64,000 nt of DNA from Porphyra umbilicalis (Eukaryota > Rhodophyta > Bangiophyceae > Bangiales > Bangiaceae): NCBI GenBank assembly GCA_002049455.2, contig KV918832.1, positions 213,608-277,607 of the forward strand, given 5' to 3'. The notes beneath the pieces were generated by a model. It searched no databases. It was not told the origin of the DNA and saw nothing but the letters and a program-made list of their open reading frames with translations. Positions 1 through 9,716 of this stretch are shown piece after piece. Positions within the stretch are counted from its first letter, which is position 1, and every line of letters begins with the position of its first letter. The position numbers and the translations under genes are program-made.

Positions 1-1786
1 GCATCCGGGGACCACTGCCGAGTCCAGCCCAGGCGGCCATCGCCGGAACCACGCTGTTCAAGCTGTGCTCCAGTTCCACCTCAGTCCGTCTCGCGGCCGC
101 ACCCCGAAAGTCACCCATGGTGGCATTGTCCAGTTGTGCCCCGACGGTCTCGTCCACATCCCTGCTAGGGGCCTTGCCACCTTCCGCGGAGCACGAGTCG
201 GCCCGTCCAGCCATACAGGGAGTACATGGGAAGAGGCAGCCTGTAGCCTTAAGGCACATGACCGCCCTCTCCTCTGGTTGATCGCACACATACAGAAGAG
301 GACGCGGTGACACGCGCATCTGTCCCCCGCCAGGAAGATCCAGCCACACACCCCGGTGACTGGCCAGCATAGACCGTCGGAACACGACGTGCAGGATGCG
401 CTGCAGGAGCTCAGAGCGGACCTCGCTGCCCTTCCGCGTCTCCAGGAACTTGGCCTCCACCTGGGGTATGAACGCCAGCGTGACCCACCGCACCTGCTCA
501 GTGTTGATATTGACAACCCGCATGCGCAGCGGGTACGCCGATACGGCGCCGCTGCTGCTGAGTACGGTGGCGTCCGAGTAGAGATGCATCCCCGGTACGC
601 GCGTGCCCCGCTGCATCGTGCCCTCAACGTGGGCGCGCTGCTCCCGGTACATCTCACCGTCCCAGGCCCCCCGGAGTAGAATCGATTGGGGGGTTCCGTC
701 CGTACTTGCGGTGTCCATCCCGGACGACGGCGATGGCGGGTTCACCGCGGGGTTCTCCTCATCCTCTCCCCAGCACAGGTCCCCCAGCTCCACCGCCATA
801 ACCTCCTCCTGCACAACATCAATCGCGTCGCGAAAAAACACCGGGTACTGGCGACCGTCAATGTTCATGACGACCTTCTTCCAATCGAGGGGGGCGATGA
901 GGGCACGCTTAAAGCGCCGCACTGCGGCCACGAACCGGTTGGCGCTCTTGAACGTGTCGGTGAACGGCTTCTTACTTGCGCCAGTACCCGCCTCGAGCGT
1001 CTTGGTGTACCCGTAGAGCCGCCGCAGCTCTTTTTGGGACATGCCGCCGCCTGCACGAGAGGTGCAGGCAAACGTGAAGACAGGCCACAGGTCGTCCTGC
1101 AACCACGGAGAGCTTCTGTCCCCCGTGCCCTTGCCCTCATACGGCGGGAACGCGGTGGTGGCTCTCCTAGCGTCCCCAAAACGCTCATAAAAGTCAAACA
1201 CATCCTCGCACAATTCTCTGTCTGGGTCACCACCCGTCGGACTCCCTCCTGGACCGGGTTCCCCCGCAGCCGCCCCACCGCCAGTCGCCCCCCCGCCACG
1301 CCTTGGCGCACTATCGGACCCCGACTCCTCGTCGTCGCCGACAGATCCATCCGGCTGGCTCGGTCCTCCGCGGCCCCGCCGAGAGCGTCGGTGCCTCCGT
1401 TGTTGATGGTTCTGCGCAACAGCACGGCGGGACCTCCTGGCGCTCTCCGACGGCGCCCCTCGCCGGGCGCGGCCCCTACGAGGCTGCGATGGCGGGGGGG
1501 CTGTCATCGTCCGGGCAAGCTCCAAAAAAACCTGTGACTCGAGCCCTAGCACGTGCCGAACACCAGCATCTCTAGGGACAGGGCTACTGCCAGCGACCTC
1601 CCCAGTACCAGGCACCTCCCCAGTACTGTCAATGGAGTCATCGGACTCAATGCAAACAGTGCAGACGTGCCCGGCGGCGGGCTGCTCTGTAGGCTGCTGG
1701 GCTCCATGCATGCGACTCGCGTGCGAACGCTCGCCCAAAACCGAAGCGAGTGTACGACCGCACCCGCGACGGCACGGAGTACCCAT
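1..1786 (-). CDS. Plavaka/KDZ-like DNA transposase, C-terminus off the left edge
   Basis: One uninterrupted minus-strand frame runs from ATG at 1786 to the window edge (595 codons, no stop). Residues 5-27 form a C2H2 zinc finger (C5, C9, H22, H27), as at the N-terminus of Plavaka-type transposases. A disordered Ser/Arg/Gly segment follows. The conserved core then carries LYSDATVLS (Asp ~405), a YPLRMRVVNI-like strand, WVTLAFIP, and YVCDQPEER (Asp ~502) followed at once by a CxxxCxxC knuckle. The order D-T-x-L-S, Y/W-P, YxxDxPEx, GCxxxCxxC is that of Plavaka/KDZ (CMC-related) transposases. It aligns through the core with the decayed copy at 9.7-13.9 kb. No intron is needed in the visible part, unlike that copy. 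Its role would be excision and insertion of its own element in the nucleus. The family call is from motifs only. Confidence 0.72.
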   Translation of the reverse strand, partial: MGTPCRRGCGRTLASVLGERSHASRMHGAQQPTEQPAAGHVCTVCIESDDSIDSTGEVPGTGEVAGSSPVPRDAGVRHVLGLESQVFLELARTMTAPPPSQPRRGRARRGAPSESARRSRRAVAQNHQQRRHRRSRRGRGGPSQPDGSVGDDEESGSDSAPRRGGGATGGGAAAGEPGPGGSPTGGDPDRELCEDVFDFYERFGDARRATTAFPPYEGKGTGDRSSPWLQDDLWPVFTFACTSRAGGGMSQKELRRLYGYTKTLEAGTGASKKPFTDTFKSANRFVAAVRRFKRALIAPLDWKKVVMNIDGRQYPVFFRDAIDVVQEEVMAVELGDLCWGEDEENPAVNPPSPSSGMDTASTDGTPQSILLRGAWDGEMYREQRAHVEGTMQRGTRVPGMHLYSDATVLSSSGAVSAYPLRMRVVNINTEQVRWVTLAFIPQVEAKFLETRKGSEVRSELLQRILHVVFRRSMLASHRGVWLDLPGGGQMRVSPRPLLYVCDQPEERAVMCLKATGCLFPCTPCMAGRADSCSAEGGKAPSRDVDETVGAQLDNATMGDFRGAAARRTEVELEHSLNSVVPAMAAWAGLGSGPRM

Positions 1787-2541
1787 CGCTACGCTACCAC
1801 GCAAGCGAACGCAGGCCACAAGGGAGGAGCACCGTGAGCAGGGGAACGGAGGAGTGCAGGCTCCCGGCTGGAGGATCAATGCGGACGGTGGACGGGGGGC
1901 ACGGTCACGGGGATCAGTCCATACCGACAGACGCGGAAGCGGGCACGAACGAATTCAATGTACAATATTTGAAGTAACACCCCGAATTGAGGTAGCCCCC
2001 CCAGTCTTGTACGGAAACTCGTATCAGTCTGTGACCGGAGATACCACATCTCAAGATTTGTGGTCCTGAGCCGTCCGTTGCGGGCCTGGTTGGACCTTCA
2101 TTTTTCGCACCGTGAGGGCTGTTGGCCGGTCAGTAGTCTTTCTCCGTACTTGCTTTGCATTGGGAATGGCTCCCAGCGATCCTGCACTGCCCGAGTGCTG
2201 ACCAGCGACTGACAATCAGCTTCCAGTGGCGAGTACTGATTGGTGCTGCGACTGTGTTGGGCGTGCGGCGTCTCGCGGACGGGCCAAGTGGCCAAGTGGG
2301 TGTGGCGACGTTGGTGTGGCTAAGACGGCGGGCCAAGGTCGCCCTTCACACGAAGGCCTTCCCACCACCCAGCCCCCCGCCCCGCCCCCCATCCCCCCCC
2401 CCCCCCTGCGCCCCCTCAACAACCATTCAGGTGAGGGCCTGGCGAGGTCCTGTCGACGGTACCGTCATTTTTTGAGGCCCCTCCCCACGACCCCATCGGC
2501 GCGCGACGGTCGACATCGTCGGTCGGTACCGCCTTGGTGGT
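1787..2541. promoter_or_regulatory. Divergent intergenic region between transposase and accessory gene
   Basis: About 755 bp separate the minus-strand transposase ATG (1786) from the plus-strand accessory ORF. The middle (about 1950-2060) is locally AT-richer than its surroundings, and a C-rich tract lies at 2380-2406. No protein-like frame was found. Position alone suggests a shared bidirectional promoter; no specific motif was proven. Confidence 0.35.
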
Positions 2542-5500
2542 GTGGCTGGCCTCTCCCTCTCTGCCCTCTCCTCTTCCTCCCTCTGTCCCTGGCCGTGCGT
2601 TACGATGCAGCGTGGTTCGTCTCTGGGCCGCTTGCTCGTTTCTATCGGCAACGTAATCGAAGGGGAGGCCTTCGCTGCTGCTGCCGCCGCCGCCGCCGCC
2701 TCGCCTTCGGAGGGGCGTGCCGTGGGGACGCCCCACCCGCTGCGCAACGGCTCACAGGACGCTGCCGCAACCTTCATCTCGGTTGCGGCTGAAGCGCTGG
2801 GCTTGGTGTCTCGCCCCCCTCCCCCCCCTCCCCCCCCCCCTCCCCCGTCCGCTGCCCCGGATGCCCCCTTGGCTGCCCCATCGCCGCTTCCCGCCCTGCC
2901 GCTCACCGCTGCCACAACCAGGGGCGGTGACACCGCCACCGCCGCCAAGACCAACGTGCCGCCCAAGACGCCGTCAACGACGACGCCGCCCGCCACCACC
3001 GTCGACGGGGGCGGCGAAACCGCAACCGCCGCCAAGACCAACGTGCCGCCCAAGACGCCGTCAATGACGACGCCGCCCGCCACCACCGTCGACGGGGGCG
3101 GCGACACCGCCACCGCCACCAAGACCAACGTGCCGCCCAAGACGCCGTCAACGACGCCGCCGCCCGCCACCACCGTCGACGGGGGCGGTGACACCGCCAC
3201 CGCCGTCGGCGGCGACGCCGCCGTCGAGACGAACGCGCATGCCAAGACGCCAGCCTCGAGCGTGTCGGCCTCGGACCCGGCCATGCCGACGCCAAAGAAG
3301 GCCAGAACCGGCAACAAGGGCAGTACATCTGTCGGGGAGCCTAGCAAGTACGTTTCGTGCTCGTGGCGTTCTGTTGCTGTGCGTGTGCTGTGGGCAGAGT
3401 GTGATGTGAGGAGAGAGTGCAGTTCGTGTCCCACGAGTATGCTTTCTGACGTGTCTGGCGCCTGTTTCTTTGTGCTGCGTCATCGTGCCTGTACTGCCCT
3501 TTTCTGTCTTGGACGTCCCGTACTGCCTTTGGTCGCTTTCTACTGGCTTACTGTTTCTTACTGCCTTTGGTTGTTTCTTACTGCCCTTCGCGTCCAACTC
3601 GACAGACAATCCAAGCTCTCTTCCTTCTGGAAGAACCGAAAGTGGCCGGAGCCTGCTGGGGCGGCGTCGGACGATGACGCAGGGGACGATGCCAACGCGA
3701 CCAAGAGCAAGTCTCGGAAGCGGCTGCGTGAGCGGGTGGTCGATGCGGCAGCGGCCAAGGCCGTGGAGGCCTTGGTGTGGAAGGTGGACGGCGTCGCCGT
3801 CGCGGTTGAGCCCCCGCCTTGGGGGGTCAGTCAAGACCCCCTCCTTGTGGCACACATCACTGCGCACAACTCTTTCGTGACGGCAAATGCCTCGCAAAAG
3901 ATTGCCGTGGCCATGGGGGCGCTCACCCGATCCCTGGCGGGTACGACTTCCCCCCCGCCAAAGCGCCGGCGCCTGACCAAGTCGCCTCTTTTGGCAGCCA
4001 CCCCTGTGACCCCCGCACCCGGAGCTCGTCGGGCGGTCGGTGCAGGCGATCGTACTGGGGCTCCTCGGGCGGACGCTACTGGCGCTTCTGGCGTTGGTAC
4101 TGGGGACGAGGATGGGTCTGGCCTTGACGGCGAGCCGTCTCCCATAATGGCCCAACTTCCAACTCCGGGAGACGGGGCACCACCGGGGGACGGGGACGGG
4201 GACGGGGAAGATGGGGATGCGGGGGGGTGGTGGTCGTGGGGCCGGAGGTGGAGCTGGCGGAGGCGGCGGCGGTAGCGCGGGCCGCGCTCAAGAAGCCCCG
4301 CATCCAGGCGCTCCGGGTGGCTCTCACCCGCCGCATGCACCGCGGCATCATGTTTCCGGCTACCAATGACGACGTCTTCCATTCGAAGGCCTCCCTCGGC
4401 GCCTTCCTGACTACTGTGGTCAAGGAGGTCGCTGGGGTGAACGCGGCGGACGCGGAGCGGCTGCTAGGGAAGGTGAACTGGGACGTGCCGCGCGTTACTG
4501 GGGACAAGTCCCCTACCAAGAAGCTTCTCCGGTCTTGGCTCGGCAAGACGAGAAACAACATTCACTTCAACCTTAAGACGGTCATCTTCCGAGCGTGGGC
4601 CGTCGGTAGTGGCTACTCTGAGATGGGGACGCCGCCCCCGCCCAACAGCATCAAGAACTATCTTACCGGGCGCGGATACCTGCGCGGGGAAGCGGGGCGG
4701 CGCGGGGTCGTGGCGGCCGTCCTGGCCGCGATGGGACACTGCAACGTGGACCCGGACGAGAAGACCTTCCCCGACGGCAAGACGGGCGACACCCTTATCT
4801 CTACCTGGCTGTCCACCTTGGCGTTTGTTCTCAGCAAAGTACGTTACTGGGACTGTGTTTGTTGTACTGTGGCTCGTGATCGTGTTTGCATACTCCGAGA
4901 CGGGGACGGTGATTCAGTACGAGAGAGCAGGGGGACTGTGGGTGTGCCTGCCAAGGAGTGCCTACTGACCAGTACTGCCTTGGTGTCATTTGTGTCGTTG
5001 TCCTGGTTCGTGTTGTGTTGTGTTGGTGGCCGCTGTCTTGGCGTCGCTGTCTTGGTGCGGAATGTGTGTACTGGCTGGCTGGTCTTTGCTGCTGTTTCTC
5101 CTTCCCCAGATTCGGGTATCACTCGAGGTCGACTACCTGGAGGCCATTGGGAAGGGCAAGGATTGTATTGCGCTACACGGCGGCAGGGCCAAGTCTGGAC
5201 GCAACGTGTGGGCCAATGAGCTGCGGTACCTGAACGTCTGCGTCGACGAGGCCGGAGACTACTGGGCAAGGCTGTTCCAAACGGCCCAAGACGAGGACAA
5301 CCGCGCGACAATCCCGCAGCCCCCGCCGTACCCCACCAACGACGTCGCCCAGCTGGCCGGCGTCTTCGTGGACGACGCCAGGCTCCCCGAGGACAAGGAC
5401 GTGACGGACGAGGAAATTAAGACCCTGCGGGAGATGGTCGACTCTTGGATCGTTAAGCGCAAGGAGGAGGCGGCGGCAGTGGTCGACCTGGATGCTGATG

Positions 5501-6044
5501 ATGATGGAGAAGAGGGACTGGGGGGAGGAGACGGGGGCGGCGGAGGCGGAGCCGGGGGAGGTGGCGATGGGGGTGGGGATGGGGATGGGGGGGGCGGAGG
5601 CGAGGGAGGCGGGGGAGGCGGGGATGGGAACGGCGGGGGTGGGGGTGGGGGTGGCGACGCGGCGGACGGCCATTGCAAGCGCGGCAGCGGTACTGGCACC
5701 GGCGGCGACGCGGCGGCTGGCGGCGGCACGGCGGCACAACCCTGCCGTGTCCAGCACCCCGGCGGTGGTGCAGCAGGCGGCGGGGGGGGGGTGGGGGGGA
5801 GGCTGCAGCGAGCGGCGACGCTGCCAGCGGCAGCGACGCATTGTCGTTGAAGACGGGGCGCCTGCCGTCGTGTCAGCGTCACCCGTTTGACCGCTCGGAC
5901 GAGGAGGACGACGTCGTCCGGCGGCCACGCAAGCGGTTGTGGTCCCGGCGGCGCATTTCGGGGGCTCGGGGGGTGAACAACAGCATGGGTTCAGACTGTG
6001 AGTTTGCGCCCGATGACGTCGCGACGCCGAGCAACTCGTCTTAG
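2542..6044 (+). CDS. Uncharacterised accessory gene, three exons, frame breaks at G-runs
   Basis: Exon 1 is 2542-3347 (ATG at 2542 or 2605). It encodes a poly-Ala/poly-Pro region and tandem 29-residue repeats. Intron 3348-3605 is GTACGT...ACAG. Exon 2 (3606-4838) starts KQSKLSSFWKNRKW, then a basic KSKSRKRLRER stretch, a disordered linker, and a roughly 190-residue folded-looking region (RRMHRGIMFPATNDDVF onward). Intron 4839-5109 is GTACGT...CCAG. Exon 3 begins IRVSLEVDY and ends in a Gly-rich then Asp/Glu/Arg-rich tail. Reading requires a one-base frame change in the G-run near 4222-4229, and another near 5785-5805 to reach the stop at 6044; both may be homopolymer errors. No known domain was recognised. 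The gene is divergent from the transposase at 1-1786. It resembles the gene at 16.25-21.06 kb in architecture, so it is probably an element-encoded accessory protein rather than a host gene. Confidence 0.55.
2925..3215 (+). repeat. 87-bp in-frame tandem repeat, about 3.3 copies
   Basis: The same GGxTATAAKTNVPPKTPS-type protein unit recurs with an exact 87-bp period; equivalent bases lie at 2925, 3012, 3099 and 3186. Copies differ by few substitutions, so the expansion is recent. The period is 29 codons, so copy number can change without shifting the frame. Confidence 0.9.
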
Positions 6045-6881
6045 TCGTATGCTTGTGTCTTGTGTGTACTTGGTTTGGTTTGGTCTGCTCATTTTCTCTC
6101 TTCTCTGTTTTGCTTGGTGGTGGGCGGGTGGGGGGGGGAGCGGGGGGCGCGGGAGGAGGAGCGCACTGGACTAGGAGCGCACTGTCCCGGTGGGGGGGAG
6201 CGGGGCGGGCACGGGGGGTGTGGGGAAGGAGCGTACTGCCCCCCTCCCCCCCCCCCCCCCCCCCCCCCCCCCAGGAGGCGCTGGAGCACCCTGTAAAATG
6301 CATCTTTCCGCCTGTAACGTATGCCGCCAGCGTGGAACTACGTGGCGCCGCAGAGGCCCCATACGACAGCTCTCGACAGTGTGATGCGTATAACGGTCGG
6401 TATGCACAACGTAGCGACCTGCTGATGGAATACGAATCCAGCCCAGGCACGCTCGCAATCGTGGCACCAAGGGGGGCCACGTGACTTGTCTCACCAGGTG
6501 CGGTGATGCCCCCAATTGGAGCTGTGAGGGGGGGGGAGGCGGCTCCCGGACATGTCGTTGAACAGTGTCAGAACCGTGCTGGCCGCGTACTGTTGCTCTA
6601 AAATGCGAATATGCCATCTATACTGATAGTGTAGACACTGAGGAAAAGCGGGGTCGAATATGGCCCAGTACAGCCATTTCAGACGTACTGGCACCAATCT
6701 GAAAACCGCCCGGGTAAGTCCCCAAGTAGCGTGGTACGGAATCGCGACGATGTAGCAGTGGCCTGGAAGTATCTCTTTGCGGGAGTGTGTCTCTCATTTC
6801 CCACTGAAAGCCCTTGCAATGTGCGTCTAAAGCGAGTAAAGGATGACCATGCCAACTGCCCAGTGTTCTGGCCGTAGCACC
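6045..6881. other. Non-coding GC-rich stretch with a long C-run
   Basis: G-rich tracts (6121-6220) lead into a nearly pure C-run of roughly 30 bases at about 6240-6272. The rest, to 6881, is ordinary mixed sequence. No reading frame looks protein-like. It probably holds the 3' region of the accessory gene and the right flank of the first Plavaka/KDZ-like element, but no terminus could be placed. Confidence 0.4.
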
Positions 6882-7481
6882 TCAGGAGGAGGTGCAAAAG
6901 AGACACAAACGACGCAGAATATGTACAAGGGTGACAAAAGGGCAGCTGTGCTGAGAAAGCTTTTTAGGGAGGCCCTCCTCCTCGTCGACGCCCGAGTGGG
7001 AGCCGCGGCACAGGGGGGGGTTGGTCCACGAAAAGGGGCCCCCGCCGCCCGTGTTGGCGCTGCCGCCCGAGAGGGGGCACGCGTAGAGGGTGGCCCCGTC
7101 GAGCGTGTGCACCGCCACCCGCACGCCGTGGTCGCCCCCGTGGCTGTGGGCGGCCGCACGGCCGCCGCCGTGCCGCCCGTGCGCCGCCGTCACACGGAGG
7201 AGGGCGGTCATGGCGCGGCCCGTGGGCATCTCGTCGGTAAAACACCGCGTCGCGCCCGCGTCCAAGCTCAGGTGCACCCCCGACGGGGTGGCGGCCGCGT
7301 CGCGCGCGGCGGCGGCGGCGGCAGCATGGTAGGCAACCCCCGCGACGGCCGCCGGTGGGGTGGTCATCGCCGCTACAGTCGCGATGGCGACCGCCACCAC
7401 CAGTACCCGCCGCCGCAGGGGCGGATGAGAGCCGGGGGGGGCGCGCCGCCGCCGCCGCCGGTGGGGGGGAGCGCCACCCAT
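6882..7481 (-). pseudogene. p24/EMP24-GOLD-like protein, N-terminal part only
   Basis: A minus-strand frame from ATG 7481 has an Arg-rich start and a hydrophobic signal segment (about residues 26-50, VLVVAVAIATVAAM). It continues with SGVHLSLDAGATRCFTDEM: the Cys80-Phe81 placed shortly after the signal peptide is the pattern at the start of GOLD domains in p24/TMED cargo receptors of early-secretory vesicles. A short His/Gly insert follows, then GVRVAVHTLDGATLY, matching the next GOLD strands. The conserved continuation, the luminal coiled coil and the C-terminal membrane helix are not found downstream. Either later exons are beyond recognition or the gene is truncated. Family assignment is moderate. 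Confidence 0.45.
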
Positions 7482-8456
7482 GGCGTGACAGCTGTCGCTA
7501 GGGGAGTGGGAGGCGAGCTAGGATGAGAGAGAAAGGCGAAAGCAGCATGCGGTGGGCAGGGGCAGGAAGGAAATGTAACAGTAGGGATGCGGTTCGTCGG
7601 CCCTGGTCGACGGAGGGGAGGACGTGGGGCGGGGCGGGAGGCAAGCAGCCGCCGCATTCGCGCGACCCCATCAAACCGCGCAGGCCGCCACCTCGCTCGC
7701 CATCGTCGGGTGGACGGGTCGGCAGTGGATACAGGGCTGGGGGAATGCCATGGCACGGGAGGAGGGGGGGCGAGCGACGTCCGCGGTGTTGGCCGTGACG
7801 CTTGACGCGGCGGCACCAGACGCGATCGTCAGAAAGCTTGTGCCGCCCAACAAAAAGCAAACGAGACTGGACGAACCGAACGGTCGAAATCGTCGTGCAG
7901 TCGTCCGCGCCAGCGTTCGGAGAACAAGCCCCAGACATTCTCTCGATTCGTGTGGGTGCCCGCCACTCCCCTGATGAAAGGGGGTGCCCTGTGCGACGTT
8001 CAGGCAGCCCTTGAAACGGGGGGTCGTCGCTCGAGGGACAGGCTAGGTTGAGCTGCGTCACCGGACAGGGCCTCTGTGCCCACTTCAGAGCGACTGCCAG
8101 GACGTGCTCTGGAAGTGCCGAGAACAGCCTGCAGGCGTCTGGTTTGTCGGCCTGACAGCGGTGCCGCTGACCAATAGCCGGGCTCGGTGGTACCTCAAAA
8201 TGAACAGCTCGTGGACCCAATCAATTTTTCGGGCGCGCGCCGTACTTGGGGTAGCATTGCGGTCTGCGTGCTGCAGTACTCATCTGGAGGGCGTCCAAAC
8301 GCGACGGAAACGCCCTGTCCAAAGCATTCCATCCTTTCTCTCACTCTTTGCACACTAACAAACGTACAGTCATTATCCGATTATGTCAGGGGGTCGTTGC
8401 AGAAGTAGCCTGCGTTTCACAGGTGTATTTAACAAACCGAGAAGTATTCGGTTGGT
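7482..8456. other. No gene recognised
   Basis: This is mixed GC-rich sequence upstream of the p24-like exon. Long frames exist on both strands but are Arg/Pro-rich shadows without conserved motifs. The first few hundred bases (7482-7800) could contain the p24-like promoter. No repeat or RNA gene was seen. Confidence 0.4.
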
Positions 8457-8786
8457 GTGCGAGACCTCACCACCAAGAGTTTACTGCATATTTGTCCGCT
8501 GTTGAAGGACAATTGCTGGCTACAAGCTGACGTCCTACCGAGAGAGGCGGTGGCGGAGGTGTGGCGGCAGGTGCATGAGGTGCAGCCCGGGACCGATAAC
8601 GCACACACCGACGTTTCCGACCTCGTGGCCCTGATGGCCAACACCACGTTGTCGGAGGAGTTTGGAGGTATCAGCACGGCGGACCGCGAGGACGCTGTGC
8701 GACGGTGGTTGGCGGCCGAGGACGGCTGTGGGGCTGTTGATGAAACGGTGGACTTGGTTTTGGCGGGGGAGGATGAGGACCAATAA
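8457..8786 (+). pseudogene. Possible pogo/Tigger-type transposase C-terminal fragment
   Basis: This 109-residue frame ends at TAA 8784-8786. Its second half (DVSDLVALMANTTLSEEFGG, then a DREDAVRRWLAAED-like block and an acidic end) resembles the tail of pogo/Tigger/jerky DDE transposases, which carries an acidic D-x-x-x-W-L segment after the catalytic core. The preceding VAEVWRQVHEVQP could be the region just after the core. No catalytic residues are present. It may instead be a small unrelated ORF; the likeness is short and from memory of the family pattern. Confidence 0.3.
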
Positions 8787-9716
8787 ATGGCTCAGTGTGG
8801 ATGACGATGGTTGGATGCGGTGGCTGCGGGCGATGGTTGCATGCGAGAAGCGTTGCGTGCGATGATGAGGGCGACACCAGGACCGAGGCGCGCTGGTGAA
8901 GGGGGTGCATCGGCTGACGGCATCGAGTCCATCGCATCCAGTCCTCCAGCAATGCAAATTTCCACGATTTGTTCGGCTTGGTTATATCCACTGTGGATAT
9001 AACCAAGCCGGACATATTCGAATAATGACTGTAGTAGCTCCGGCGAGGTGTACCACCATGTTGATGCGATGCGATTGGCTGTTGGAGCAGCTGACATCCG
9101 TGTTCTGGCCAATGGACAGCCGTTATGGGTTGTGCCTCCGAGTGCCTCTCCTCGTCCCGCTCGTCGAGACTTAACGGTGTGCCTGTCCGCCGTCTCCCAG
9201 GCACGCGGGTCGCGGACTACACACTGCGGTGGCCCTTTATGCAGTCGGCTGTGACGGGTACCCAGACCAGCTACTGTTGGGGCGGCTGAAAGGGAGGCAG
9301 AAGTCCTGACGGCGGCATCTGAGGGCAACAATGCGCTAACGGTGGCGGCGATGCCCGTGGCCGACGGCGCGGCGTCGGCGGCTGTCGCGTCGGCTGCGGC
9401 CACGATGGCGGCGTCTGCGGCCGCTGATGCGGCGCCCCCTCCCGCCCCTCCCGCGCCACCCCGCCGACAAAGGCGGCGGCCCGCCCCCTCTCCTCGAAGC
9501 GCGCCAAACCGACGCGGCGGCGGCGGCAAGGCGGCGGCCTCGGCGGCACCGGGTACTGCCGGCGTGGCGCTGCCGTGCATGACCATCTCCGCGGCCACCG
9601 CGGCCGCAGCGAGCCAGAGCAGCAGGGCGTGGGGCGCGGGGACGTGCCGCACCAGCGTCTGCGTTCGCGAGGCGGTGGTGGGACGACTAGGTGCCTTGCC
9701 TCTGAGCACGCGCACA
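8787..9716. other. Flank of the second Plavaka/KDZ-like element; no confident gene
   Basis: The stretch holds a perfect palindrome (8974-9010) and, at 9300-9690, an Ala-rich GC-rich segment. On the minus strand that segment contains a signal-peptide-like hydrophobic run (HALLLWLAAAAVAAEM) without a clear start or conserved continuation. It lies just downstream of the transposase stop at 9717 and may contain the element end. No terminal inverted repeat could be paired. Confidence 0.3.
8974..9010. repeat. 37-bp perfect palindrome (18-bp arms, 1-base centre)
   Basis: The arms read CGGCTTGGTTATATCCAC and its exact reverse complement around a single T. Flanking bases GTT/GAC extend it imperfectly. 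It is AT-richer than its surroundings. No second copy was seen in the window. Confidence 0.9.

Noticed and set aside
5173-6480. 435-codon minus-strand frame
   Set aside because: Antisense to the Gly-rich tail of the accessory gene and crosses the C-run; composition artefact.
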